The notes beneath the pieces were generated by a model, which was not told where the DNA came from, did not search any database, and was given only the letters and a program-made list of their open reading frames with translations. A stretch of 64,000 nt of DNA from Streptomyces uncialis (GTDB lineage: Bacteria > Actinomycetota > Actinomycetes > Streptomycetales > Streptomycetaceae), in the NCBI RefSeq assembly GCF_001905345.1, contig NZ_LFBV01000001.1:631321-695320 (forward strand), given 5' to 3'. A program made the translations under genes and the position numbers. Shown piece after piece: positions 1 to 8,371 of this stretch; the first letter of the stretch is position 1; each line of letters starts with the position of its first letter.

Positions 1-336
1 ACGGAGCCGACCGAGCCGACGGAACCCACTGAGCCCACCGAGCCCACGGAACCGACCGAGCCGACGGAGCCGTCCGACTGCACGCCGCTGGACCTCGGTC
101 CGTGGATCGGGCAGTGGCTCACCGAGGAGGTCTGCGTCCCGGGCGTCCCGGAGCCGCCGGCGTACCCGGGTGAGGAGCCCCAGTGGCCGGACTGGGCCGA
201 CCCCGGTGAGTGGACCGACTGGAGCGAGTGGACCGATTGGAGCGACTGGAGCGAGTGGGCCGACCGGGCCGGTTCCGGTCCGGACGCGCCGGGCGCGCTG
301 TCCGGCGCCCCGGCCGGGCCCTCGCGCGGCGCGTAG
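1..336 (+). CDS. C-terminal part of a TEP-repeat, Trp-rich protein (5' truncated by window)
   Basis: The reading frame is open from base 1 to a TAG at 334-336 and encodes 111 residues. It begins with eight Thr-Glu-Pro triplets, then a short segment with two cysteines (SDC and EEVC), then a Trp/Asp/Ser-rich stretch of WTDW/SEW type repeats, and ends in an Ala/Gly/Pro tail. Acidic TEP repeats are typical of wall-spanning linkers of secreted actinobacterial proteins, so a surface or secreted location is inferred. No catalytic domain is visible in this fragment and I do not recognise the family. The opposite-strand and +1 frames over the same bases are compositional shadows. Confidence 0.6.
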   Translation, partial: TEPTEPTEPTEPTEPTEPTEPTEPSDCTPLDLGPWIGQWLTEEVCVPGVPEPPAYPGEEPQWPDWADPGEWTDWSEWTDWSDWSEWADRAGSGPDAPGALSGAPAGPSRGA

Positions 337-379
337 CGCGGGCGCCCGGCGCACCCACCGGACGGCGGTGGCGGACCTC

Positions 380-1771
380 TCAAGGCCCGCCACCGCCGTC
401 CGGCGTGCCACCCGCTTCCCGTACCCCGTCCTGACCCTGACCCTGACCCTGACCCTGACCCTGACCCTGACCCTGACCCTGACCCTTACCCTGACCCGCC
501 CCGTCCTGGGCTGCCGCGGTGTACCCCGTCCCGGTGTGCCGGGTGCCGGTGTCGCGGGCCGGTCCGGAGCCGCCGTTCGTGCCGGGCGGTCCGCCCGCCG
601 CCCGCTCCCGCAGGACGCGCCGCGCGCGGCGCAGCCGCTCCCGCGCCCAGGTGTCCGCGAGGGGTACGGCCAGCAGCGGCGCGGTCGGGCGGCGGGCCAG
701 CAGCAGCCGCTGGTTGACGACGGTCTCGGGGCGCCAGTGGTGCTTGTACGGCTCGTCGCCGCGCAGCATGCTCAGCACCCCGCCCCGGCCCACGCCCCCG
801 TCGGGCGCCGCCGCGCACTTCTCGGTGTCGGAGCGCAGCAGCATCGTCGCCACATCGGCCTTGCGGGAGCGCAGCCCCGGGTGCGCCCCGGCGAGGTAGC
901 CGCCGGTGATCCCGGGTGCCAGCAGGGTCAGGTCGACGGCGACCACCGTGCCGTCCAGGGTGAACTCGGTGACCGCGGCGTGGCCCGAGCGGATCATCGG
1001 GACGACCGCCCGCGCCAGATGCTCCCGGAACCTCGGCCGCAGGTGCTCCGCCGTCACCTTGCGTCCCTGCCACTGGAGACGGTGCAGTTCGAGGAGGTTC
1101 CCGAGCGCGGCCCCCGCCTCGTCGGCGTCCACCACCCGCTGGCGCACCCCGAGGGCGTCGAGCTTGCGGAGCTTGGCGCGGGCCCGCTGGGCGCGGGGGC
1201 GGGGCAGCCGGTCGATCAGTTCCGTGAGCGGCGCGGCCGGGAGTTCCAGGCACACCGAGTCACGGATCAGCCGCTTGGGGCCCGGCCAGACCGCGTACAC
1301 CCGCTCGGCGGCGGCGCCGGGACGGACCTCGCGCAGATCGACCAGGGCCCCCCGGGCGGCGTCCGCGAGGCCCGCCGCGAGCGCGTCGGCGGCGCCCGGG
1401 ACGGCGTCGTCCAGCAGCACGTCCGTGTAGTCGGCGAGGGAACCGCCGAGCGGCACCAGGGCGGGCACCGGCCGCCGGACCAGGGCCAGCGGGGCCGCCG
1501 CCACCAGGTCCGCGCCCGAGCGCACCAGCACCACCCGCAGCCGCCCCCGCCGCCCGTACGAGCGCCACCAGGAGTCCAGCCACGCGTGGTGCTGGAACGG
1601 GGTCGCCGCCGAGCAGCGCGCGAACAGCCGCTGCCACGCGGGGGCCAGTGCGGCGAAGGCGTCCGGGTCCCGGCACACCTCCGCCGACAGCGCGGGCCGG
1701 GGCGCGGCCACGGGCACGGCGTCGGGCAGCGGCGCGGGGGCCGTGGCCCCGGCCGGTCGCGGGGCCGTCAC
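380..1771 (-). CDS. GNAT-fold acyltransferase of the FemAB/CelD (Acetyltransf_6) type, exopolysaccharide operon
   Basis: This encodes 463 aa from a GTG that overlaps the Wzz stop as GTGA. Residues 30 to about 370 have the Acetyltransf_6 pattern: an early segment with PFQHHAWLDSWW, a central helix-rich part, and a late segment reading GGYLAGAHPGLRSRKADVA. Such proteins sit in Gram-positive capsule and exopolysaccharide clusters and are thought to acylate sugars or precursors in the cytoplasm. It is the last gene of the operon. The C-terminal 60 residues are low complexity and end in a (Gly-Gln)n tail encoded by the CTGACC hexamer array at 431-496; this tail lies outside the fold. Substrate unknown. 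Confidence 0.82.
   Translation of the reverse strand: MTAPRPAGATAPAPLPDAVPVAAPRPALSAEVCRDPDAFAALAPAWQRLFARCSAATPFQHHAWLDSWWRSYGRRGRLRVVLVRSGADLVAAAPLALVRRPVPALVPLGGSLADYTDVLLDDAVPGAADALAAGLADAARGALVDLREVRPGAAAERVYAVWPGPKRLIRDSVCLELPAAPLTELIDRLPRPRAQRARAKLRKLDALGVRQRVVDADEAGAALGNLLELHRLQWQGRKVTAEHLRPRFREHLARAVVPMIRSGHAAVTEFTLDGTVVAVDLTLLAPGITGGYLAGAHPGLRSRKADVATMLLRSDTEKCAAAPDGGVGRGGVLSMLRGDEPYKHHWRPETVVNQRLLLARRPTAPLLAVPLADTWARERLRRARRVLRERAAGGPPGTNGGSGPARDTGTRHTGTGYTAAAQDGAGQGKGQGQGQGQGQGQGQGQGQDGVREAGGTPDGGGGP
431..496. repeat. CTGACC hexamer array (11 units, one degenerate)
   Basis: Eleven head-to-tail CTGACC units run from 431 to 496; the tenth (485-490) is CTTACC. Read on the minus strand they are GGTCAG units, which encode Gly-Gln repeats, with GGTAAG giving one Gly-Lys, at the C-terminus of the acyltransferase gene. 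Because the unit is six bases, copy-number change would lengthen or shorten the tail without a frameshift. Confidence 0.95.
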
Positions 1772-2415
1772 CGCTTCAGGTCCGCCGCCGGGGCCGGACC
1801 GGGCACGGACACGGGCGCCCCGTCGGCGGCGGCCGGTACCCGGCGGCGCGGGCGGGCCAGCAGACCGAGCCCGCCGAGCAGACCGCCCGCGCTCGCCCCG
1901 ACCAGCGTGGTCAGCCTCGGGGACGCGGAGCTGGGCGCGGCGGGAGTGGTCGCCCGGGAGAACTGGAGGAGCTGGACATGGGTGTTGTCCTGGGTCCGGT
2001 TGGCGTCGATGGTCAGCGCCCGGGACACGGCGTTGGCGATGGACGCGGCCCGCGCCGCGCGGTGCGAGGTCGCGGAGACCGCGACCATCGGGGCGTCCGG
2101 CGAGGTGGCCGCCCGTACGCTGCGGCGCAGCTCGGCGACCGGCACACCCGCCTGGACCTGGGCGTTCCCGAGGACCGCGAGCTGGGTCGCCACCCGCCCG
2201 TACGCCTGCGCGAAGCCGAGCGCGGTCGCGGGGTCGGCCTTCTCGGTCGGGACGGCGACGACGTAGCTGGTCGCCGTGTACTCGGGCGCCTTCAGCTTCC
2301 CGTACGCGCCGCCGGCCAGCGCTCCGGCCAGCGCGCACAGGGGCAGCGCGGTCCACAGGGGCAGCCACCGCGTACGGGCCTTCGGGCGGCCCAGGGAGCC
2401 GGGGTTGTCGGTCAT
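1768..2415 (-). CDS. Wzz/YveK-type polysaccharide chain-length determinant (membrane)
   Basis: This encodes 215 aa. A first membrane helix lies at about residues 17-39, followed by an extracellular Wzz-like region starting PEYTATSYVV, a Pro/Ala/Ser motif near 155-165, and a second membrane helix at about 170-190, with a basic cytoplasmic tail. This two-helix layout is that of polysaccharide co-polymerases controlling chain length in Wzy-dependent pathways. No tyrosine-kinase domain follows. The ATG is preceded by GGAG nine bases upstream. It overlaps the acyltransferase gene by four bases (GTGA) and lies about 95 bp after the preceding glycosyltransferase gene. Confidence 0.82.
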   Translation of the reverse strand: MTDNPGSLGRPKARTRWLPLWTALPLCALAGALAGGAYGKLKAPEYTATSYVVAVPTEKADPATALGFAQAYGRVATQLAVLGNAQVQAGVPVAELRRSVRAATSPDAPMVAVSATSHRAARAASIANAVSRALTIDANRTQDNTHVQLLQFSRATTPAAPSSASPRLTTLVGASAGGLLGGLGLLARPRRRVPAAADGAPVSVPGPAPAADLKR

Positions 2416-2509
2416 GGGATGTCACTCCAGGTTCGGACTTCGGTGGGTACGGGACGCGGGGCGCGTCCGCCCCGGGACACGGCGTGGCGCGGCCGGGACG
2501 GCGCCGGTC

Positions 2510-3667
2510 TCACGGGCGGTCGAGGACGGACGCGTAGACCCGGGTGAGCTGTTCGGCGCTGCGGGCGATGCCGTAGTGGTGGACGGCGTCCGGGACGGTC
2601 CGCTCCCGGGGCCCCGCGTCCCGCAGCCGCCGTACGGCGTCGGCGAAGGCCGCCGGGCCGGGGGCGACCCGCTCGGCGTCACCGGCCGCGCCGGGCGGCA
2701 GGTCCTCCAGGGCCGGGCAGTCCACGTAGCGCACGGGCAGTCCGGCGGCCAGCGCCTCGACGGCCGCGAGCCCGAACGCCTCCTGCGGGGAGGGGGAGGC
2801 GAGGACGTCCATCGCGGACAGCAGCGCGGACAGGGCGGGGGGCCCGGGGGCGGCCGGGGCGACGGGCGGACCGCCGGGGCCGGCCGGGCGGGGGAGCACG
2901 GGGCGGGTCTCGCCGGTGAGGACCACCCGGTCCATGACCCCGGCGCGCCGGGCCCGCTCGCGCAGCGCGGGCAGTTCGGGACCGCCGCCCACGATCATCA
3001 GCCGTACCCCGGGCGGCAGTTCGGAGAGCGCGTCGACGAGCTGGTCGAAGCGTTTTCCGGGCACCAGCCGTCCGACCGCGCCGACGACATACGCGTCGGC
3101 GGGCACCCCGTACCGCTCCCGGACGGCCCGGCGGGCCCCGGGGTCGAAGCGCAGGGCCCCGGGGTCGATGCCGTTGGGGACGACATGGATACGGCGGCGG
3201 GGCACGCCCCAGCGGCCCAGCCGTTCGGCGACGGTCGGGGACACGGCGACGGTGGCGCGCCCGAGCCGTTCGCCCGCGAGGTACAGCCCGCGTACCCCGG
3301 CGGTGAGCGGACGGCCCTCCATCCGGGACTCGCCCAGGGAGTGTTCGGTGGCGACGACCGCGCGGACCCCGGCGAGCCGCGCGGCGAGCCGCCCGTACAG
3401 ACAGGCCCGGTACAGGTGGGTGTGGACGAGGTCGTAGCCGCCGGAGCGGATCAGCGACACCAGCCGGGGCAGTGCCCGCAGATCCCGGTTGCCGGTCATC
3501 CCGAGGTGGACGACCCGGACCCCGTCGGCGGTGAGCGCCTCGGCGACGGGCCCCGGATTGGTGAGGGTCACCACGTCGCTGTGCACGGGGAGATGCCGGA
3601 TCATCAGCCTGAGCTGCTGTTCGGCGCCGCCGATGCCGAGCCCGGTGATGATGTGCAGGGCCTTCAC
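2510..3667 (-). CDS. Glycosyltransferase family 4 (exopolysaccharide)
   Basis: This encodes 385 aa and has the GT-B layout: N-terminal MKALHIITGLGIGGAEQQL with the Gly-Gly-Ala-Glu motif of GT4 enzymes, a mid-protein AVGRLVPGKRFDQLVDA segment beginning the nucleotide-sugar domain, and the catalytic EX7E-like region around SPSPQEAFGLAAVEALAAG. It should add a sugar from a nucleotide donor to the lipid-linked repeat unit on the cytoplasmic face. The GTG start overlaps the stop of the deacetylase gene (GTGA). There is a Pro/Gly-rich insertion (RPAGPGGPPVAPAAPGPP) just before the catalytic region. Sugar specificity cannot be read from sequence. Confidence 0.88.
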   Translation of the reverse strand: MKALHIITGLGIGGAEQQLRLMIRHLPVHSDVVTLTNPGPVAEALTADGVRVVHLGMTGNRDLRALPRLVSLIRSGGYDLVHTHLYRACLYGRLAARLAGVRAVVATEHSLGESRMEGRPLTAGVRGLYLAGERLGRATVAVSPTVAERLGRWGVPRRRIHVVPNGIDPGALRFDPGARRAVRERYGVPADAYVVGAVGRLVPGKRFDQLVDALSELPPGVRLMIVGGGPELPALRERARRAGVMDRVVLTGETRPVLPRPAGPGGPPVAPAAPGPPALSALLSAMDVLASPSPQEAFGLAAVEALAAGLPVRYVDCPALEDLPPGAAGDAERVAPGPAAFADAVRRLRDAGPRERTVPDAVHHYGIARSAEQLTRVYASVLDRP

Positions 3668-4905
3668 GGGGACTCCGGCCGGGCCGGACCGTCACCGGGG
3701 CGGTGCCCGTTCGTGGAGGGTGCCGGGTGCGTGGGGTGGGCCGGGTGCGCCGGGGGCTGCTGGGCCTGCGGGGCGGGCGGGGCCGCCGTGGGTCTCGTGG
3801 CCCGGTCGGCGGGGCTTCGTCCGGCGCTGCCGCGCTCGGTGGTGTCGCGCCCGGTGGCGCTCCGACCGGTGGTGCTCCGACCGTTGGCGCTCCGCCCGGT
3901 GGTGTCGCGGTCCGCCGGGTTCCCGTTCGCGGGGGCGGGGGGTGCCGCCAGGTCGTGGGGGGTCCGGCCGTAGGGGGGCATCGGGCGGCGCAGCGGGCTG
4001 AGTCTGCGTTTGAGCTCCAGCCGCATCCCGGTGTCCTCCTGGCCGATGTGCACCCGGGGCAGGGCGAGTTCGCCGGCCAGCGGGCCGGGGGCGATGGCGC
4101 AGGCGTAGCGGTACCCGGCGGCCCGGACCGCCGCGACGGCCCGGGGGTCGACGGTGCCGTACGGGTAGCAGAAGCCGGTCACGTCCGCGCCGGTCAGCTC
4201 CCGCAGCCGGGCCCGGCTGTCGGCGGTCTCGGCCCGCAGCATCTCGTCGCCCGCACGGGTCAGGTCGACATGGGTGAGGCCGTGGGAGCCGATCTCGATC
4301 CCGGCGGCGGCGGCCTCCCGTACCCCGTCGGCGGTGAGGAGGGGCTTGCGGGGGCCCAGCGGGTCCCACGCGTTGTCGCCGCCGAGCCGTCCCGCGAGGA
4401 CGAACAGGGTCGCCCCGCAGCCCCGGCGGCGCAGCACCGGCAGCGCGTGGTCGACGAAGTCGGCGTACCCGTCGTCGAAGCTGAGCGCGACCAGTCCGGC
4501 CGCGTCGCCCCGGGCCCGCGCGGCCACCAGGTCCCGCACGCTGACGGCCCGCAGTCCCCGGCGCAGCAGCCGGACGAGCTGGTCGTCGAGCCGCTGCGGG
4601 GAGACGGTGATGCGGTACGGGTCGTCGGTGGGGTCGGCGACGGAGTGGTACATCGCGATCCACTCGGCCGATCCGGACCCGGACCCGCCGGCCCGTACCG
4701 GTGGCGCGGGGCGGGGTCCGGCGGCGCCGCGGGGCGCGGCGGGTGTGCGGTACGCGGCGCCCCGGGGCGCGGCGGAGGGCCGGGCGGCGGGCGGGGCGGC
4801 GCCGCAGACGGGGGTGGTGCGGGGGCGGGAGGAGGCCGGGGCCGGTGCGGGGTTCTCCCGGTCCGGCACGGAGGAAGGACGGATGCGTGGGGTGTCAGCG
4901 GGCAT
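3664..4905 (-). CDS. Polysaccharide deacetylase (NodB domain)
   Basis: This encodes 413 aa. A Pro/Ala-rich N-terminus (1-80) leads into WIAMYHSV, then SFDDGYADF (Asp144, Asp145) and IGSHGLTHVD (His208, His212), the NodB metal and catalytic motifs, followed by FCYPYGTVDPR. The family removes N- or O-acetyl groups from polysaccharide, usually outside the membrane. I see no clear signal peptide, so export or a cytoplasmic role on precursors is open. Residues after about 300 are a degenerate T-G-R-S/A-T/D repeat tail encoded by imperfect repeats around 3840-3930. It overlaps MurJ by 11 bp upstream and the GT4 by 4 bp downstream, implying translational coupling. Confidence 0.88.
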   Translation of the reverse strand: MPADTPRIRPSSVPDRENPAPAPASSRPRTTPVCGAAPPAARPSAAPRGAAYRTPAAPRGAAGPRPAPPVRAGGSGSGSAEWIAMYHSVADPTDDPYRITVSPQRLDDQLVRLLRRGLRAVSVRDLVAARARGDAAGLVALSFDDGYADFVDHALPVLRRRGCGATLFVLAGRLGGDNAWDPLGPRKPLLTADGVREAAAAGIEIGSHGLTHVDLTRAGDEMLRAETADSRARLRELTGADVTGFCYPYGTVDPRAVAAVRAAGYRYACAIAPGPLAGELALPRVHIGQEDTGMRLELKRRLSPLRRPMPPYGRTPHDLAAPPAPANGNPADRDTTGRSANGRSTTGRSATGRDTTERGSAGRSPADRATRPTAAPPAPQAQQPPAHPAHPTHPAPSTNGHRPGDGPARPESP

Positions 4906-6916
4906 CGGTGCGCTTTCGTGTGACGGGACGGGGGGTGCGCGGGGGCCGGGCGGTGCGGCGCCCGCCCTCGCGGGCTCGGTCGGTCCAGGAACGCGGGGAC
5001 GTCACATCGGGCGGGCCGGAGGCGCGGGCGGGCCGCCGGGGCAGCGCGTCGGCCCGCAGCGGCCACAGCGCCAGCGGGAACACCACGGCGACCACCAGCA
5101 CGGCGGCGGCCACGGCCGCCGCCGCGCCCCGGACACCGGGCAGCGCGGCGTCCGCCCAGCGGGCGCACAGCAGCGCCGCGCCGGTCGCGCAGCCCGCCGC
5201 CACCAGGGTCTTGGTGAGTTCGGCGGCGACCCGGCGGCGGTGGATCGGCACGCTGCGCGGGCCGGTGCCGCACAGCAGCAGTACGGCGGCCAGGGTGATG
5301 CCGGTGGCGTTCGCGGCGGCGATCCCGCGCACCCCGAACGGGCCGACGGCCAGCGCGCCGAGGACCGCGGTCGCGGCGATCCCGGCGGACATCGCGGCCA
5401 GCGGGTACCAGGTGGGGCGCCCGGCGGAGAAGTACGTGCGGACCAGCGCGCCGACCAGGGTGTGCCCGAGCAGCCCCAGCGCGTACACCCGCATCACCCC
5501 GGCGGTGGCGGCGGTGTCGGCGGCGGTGAACGCCCCGCGCTGGAAGAGGACGTGGACGAGCTGCGGCGCGCACGCCACGATCGCGGCGGCACCGAGCAGC
5601 ACGACCGCGGCGGCCAGCGTCAGATCCCGTTCGACGCGGCGTCTGGCCTTCTCGGTGTGCCCCTCGGCGAGTGCCCGCGCGACCACCGGGAACGTCACCG
5701 TGCACAGCATCAGCGACAGCACCATCGGCATCTGCGCCACCTTCTGGGCGTAGTTCAGATGCGAGATGGCCCCGGCGGGCAGCGAGGACCCGAGGAACCG
5801 TTCGATGAGCACCTGCGACTGTCGGCACACCCCGAACAGCAGCACGGAGGCGATCAGCGCCCCACCCGCGAGCCGTACCGCCCGGTCGTCCGCCCCGGTC
5901 CCGGTCCCGTCGCCCGCGAGCCGTACCGCCCGGTCGCCGCCGGTCCCGTCGTCCTCGGGGCGCCGCGGCCCGGTCGCCGGAGCCGGGCGTGCCGCCCCCC
6001 GCACCCGTACCCACAGGGCGGGGAGCTGCGCGAGGACCATCAGCAGTCCGCCGATGGCGACCCCGGCGGCGGCGGAGCGCACGCCCCAGCGCCCGCCGAG
6101 GACCAGCATCGTGGTGATGATGCCGACGTTGTACGCGACGTAGATGGTCGCGGGCGCGAGGAAGCTGCGATGGGCGCGCAGGGCCGCGCCGCAGTACCCG
6201 GCGAGCCCGAACGACAGCAGACAGGTCGCGGTCAACCGGGTGCAGTCGACGGCGAGTTCCGGGTCGGGCAGCCCCGGCGCGAGCGCGCCGACCAGCGCGG
6301 GCGCCATGACGACGAGCAGCAGCGCGATCCCGCTCAGCGCCAGTCCGAGCCTCGGCAGGGACGCCCGTACCAGCGCGCGTACGGGGTCGGGCCCGGATCT
6401 GCCCCGGGTCCGCCGCGCCAGCGCGACGCTGAACGCGGGGACGAGGACCAGCGCCATGCCGTCCTCGATGAGCAGCGTGGACGCGAACTCGGGCACGGTC
6501 CACGCCACGAGGAACGCGTCGGTGTCCCGGTCCGCGCCGAAGAGGTGCGCGAGCGTCTGGTCCCGCAGCAGCCCGAGCAGCGCGCCCGCGGCGGTGAGCA
6601 CCCCGGTCAGCAGCGCCGCCCGCGCCAGGAAGCCCCCGCCCTCCCCCCGTTCCGCGTCGTCCGGGTCCGGGTCCGTGGGCCGGGGTGCGGACGCGGTGCC
6701 GGGCGCCTCGGTCCGGGGCGGGGTGTCGTCCGGACCGGTACGGGGTGCGGTGCCGGGGGGACCGGTTCGGGGTGCCTCGGTCCGGGGCAGGGTGGCGGGC
6801 GGGCCGGTACGGGGTGCGGGGGGTGTGACGGGCAGGGGGACGGTGACGGGTGCGGCGCCGGGGCGGGACGGGGGTGCCGTACCGGTGGTGCCGGGGGCGT
6901 CGGATGCCTGGTTCAC
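4895..6916 (-). CDS. MurJ/MviN-type lipid flippase, probable Wzx of the exopolysaccharide operon
   Basis: This encodes 673 aa from a GTG overlapping the stop of the polymerase gene (GTGA). Residues 1-90 are a Pro/Thr/Gly/Arg low-complexity leader; after that come many hydrophobic helices with MviN features, such as LLRDQTLAHLFGADRDTDAFLVAWTVP near the start and SHLNYAQKVAQMPMVL in the middle. The MATE/MOP superfamily flips lipid-linked oligosaccharides. Position beside a Wzy and an initiating phosphoglycosyl transferase makes this the Wzx-like flippase of the cluster rather than the housekeeping lipid II flippase. An insert around residues 290-330 repeats DDRAVRLAG/GDRAVRLAG. Confidence 0.85.
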   Translation of the reverse strand: MNQASDAPGTTGTAPPSRPGAAPVTVPLPVTPPAPRTGPPATLPRTEAPRTGPPGTAPRTGPDDTPPRTEAPGTASAPRPTDPDPDDAERGEGGGFLARAALLTGVLTAAGALLGLLRDQTLAHLFGADRDTDAFLVAWTVPEFASTLLIEDGMALVLVPAFSVALARRTRGRSGPDPVRALVRASLPRLGLALSGIALLLVVMAPALVGALAPGLPDPELAVDCTRLTATCLLSFGLAGYCGAALRAHRSFLAPATIYVAYNVGIITTMLVLGGRWGVRSAAAGVAIGGLLMVLAQLPALWVRVRGAARPAPATGPRRPEDDGTGGDRAVRLAGDGTGTGADDRAVRLAGGALIASVLLFGVCRQSQVLIERFLGSSLPAGAISHLNYAQKVAQMPMVLSLMLCTVTFPVVARALAEGHTEKARRRVERDLTLAAAVVLLGAAAIVACAPQLVHVLFQRGAFTAADTAATAGVMRVYALGLLGHTLVGALVRTYFSAGRPTWYPLAAMSAGIAATAVLGALAVGPFGVRGIAAANATGITLAAVLLLCGTGPRSVPIHRRRVAAELTKTLVAAGCATGAALLCARWADAALPGVRGAAAAVAAAVLVVAVVFPLALWPLRADALPRRPARASGPPDVTSPRSWTDRAREGGRRTARPPRTPRPVTRKRTDAR

Positions 6917-8367
6917 CGGGCGTCGGCCCCCAGTGCCCACCACGCCACGACGCCCAGCGCGACCGCGGTCAGCACGGTGGACGGGCCGCCGATGTCCGCG
7001 TACGCGAAGTCCACCAGCTGCCACACCAGCAGCCCGCAGGCGAGCAGTCCGCAGTCCGCGCCCCGGGCCGAAGGCCCCCCGGGCGCCCGTACGGCGGCCC
7101 CGCGGACGAGCGTGAGACGCCGGACGCCGAGCACCAGCAGCGCGCCCCAGCCCCCGGCGAGGGCGAGCAGCCCGAGGAGCCCCTGTTCGCTGAGGACCAG
7201 CAGATACATGTTGTGCGGGGACAGCAGGGGCTGGCGGACGAACCCGGAACCCGCCCCGGCCGTGTCGCTGCCGGAGGACAGGGCCAGCGAGGCGTGACCG
7301 TCCCGGTGGGCGGGGAAGTTCTTCAGCCCGACCCCGGTGACGGGCCGCTCCCGCCACATACCGACGGCCGCCGCCCACATCGTGTAGCGGTCGAGCACCG
7401 ACTGGTCGGGCGCGTCGGTGACCTTGGTGATGGAGTCCACCCGTTCCTGGAGCATCGCCGTGCCGACCCCGACCCCGCCGACCAGCACCACGAGCACGGC
7501 GGCGAGCACCGCGCCCACCGCCACCGCCCGCCGCACCCCGGCCAGCAGCAGTTGCGCCGCGCACGCCACGGCCGTCGCGATCCACGCGCCCCGGCTGAAC
7601 GACAGCGCGAGCGGCACCAGCAGGAGCAGCGCGCAGACCAGCGCCACGACCCGCTGCCGCACCGCCGCACCCGCACCCGTACCCGTGGCCGAACCGGCGG
7701 GCGTACCCGTACCCGGTGCCGCGCCGAGCGCGAGGCCGACCGCGCAGATCACCCCGTACGAGACGACCGTCGCCATGCCCATCACATCGGTCGGGCCGAA
7801 GGTGCCGACGGCCCGGATGTCGGCGCCCATGTACGAGGCGCCGGTCCCGGTGGCGTACTGGTGCGCCCCGATCCCGCCCTGGACGAGCGCGAGGCCCACG
7901 AACGCCCAGGCCAGCACCCGCAGATCGGCGCGGTCCCGTACCAGCAGCAGCACCGCGGCCGGGACCAGGACGAACACCTGGAGGTAGCGGCCGAGGCCGG
8001 TGAGGCCGGTCGCGGCGTCGGCCGCGCCCGTCGCCGCGACCGCGAACCCGACGACCGGCAGCCCCAGCACCACGAGCGCGGTCCGGCTCAGCGCACGCTC
8101 CGCGCGCCGTACCGCCCCGGCGACGGCCAGCAGCACCAGCACCCCGGACATCACATCGGCGGGGGTGCCGCCCCCGGACCGGGCGGTGTCCCCGGACACG
8201 GGCAGCGCCAGCAGCGCCATCAGCGCGACCACGGGCAGCACCGGCGCGAACCGGCCCGCCGCGGCGAGCAGTCGGGCCGCCGGCGCGGTCCCGGTGGCGG
8301 CCGGTGCCCCGGGCGGGCCACCGGCCGTCCGCGGGGGACGGCCGGTGGCCGGGAGGGAGTCGGGCAC
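6913..8367 (-). CDS. O-antigen ligase/Wzy-type polymerase (polytopic membrane protein)
   Basis: This encodes about 484 aa with roughly ten or more hydrophobic segments and a large loop containing RYTMWAAAVGMWRERPVTGVGLKNFP, the conserved Wzy_C feature of O-antigen ligases and polymerases. It should polymerise lipid-linked repeat units on the outer face of the membrane. The GTG at 8367 is preceded by AGGAAG at a good distance and starts just past the stop of the phosphoglycosyl transferase, so longer upstream extensions of the frame are rejected. Its stop overlaps the MurJ start. Confidence 0.85.
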   Translation of the reverse strand: MPDSLPATGRPPRTAGGPPGAPAATGTAPAARLLAAAGRFAPVLPVVALMALLALPVSGDTARSGGGTPADVMSGVLVLLAVAGAVRRAERALSRTALVVLGLPVVGFAVAATGAADAATGLTGLGRYLQVFVLVPAAVLLLVRDRADLRVLAWAFVGLALVQGGIGAHQYATGTGASYMGADIRAVGTFGPTDVMGMATVVSYGVICAVGLALGAAPGTGTPAGSATGTGAGAAVRQRVVALVCALLLLVPLALSFSRGAWIATAVACAAQLLLAGVRRAVAVGAVLAAVLVVLVGGVGVGTAMLQERVDSITKVTDAPDQSVLDRYTMWAAAVGMWRERPVTGVGLKNFPAHRDGHASLALSSGSDTAGAGSGFVRQPLLSPHNMYLLVLSEQGLLGLLALAGGWGALLVLGVRRLTLVRGAAVRAPGGPSARGADCGLLACGLLVWQLVDFAYADIGGPSTVLTAVALGVVAWWALGADAR

Positions 8368-8371
8368 CGGG

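Noticed and set aside
431-496. Telomere-like or replication-terminus repeat
   Set aside because: The hexamer array is in frame within a gene and only 66 bp; Streptomyces telomeres are palindromic, not hexameric.
170-2266. Very long plus-strand frame opposite the acyltransferase and Wzz genes
   Set aside because: Composition of Arg/Ala/Gly/Pro without domains; it mirrors the codon bias of the minus-strand genes, which carry clear families.
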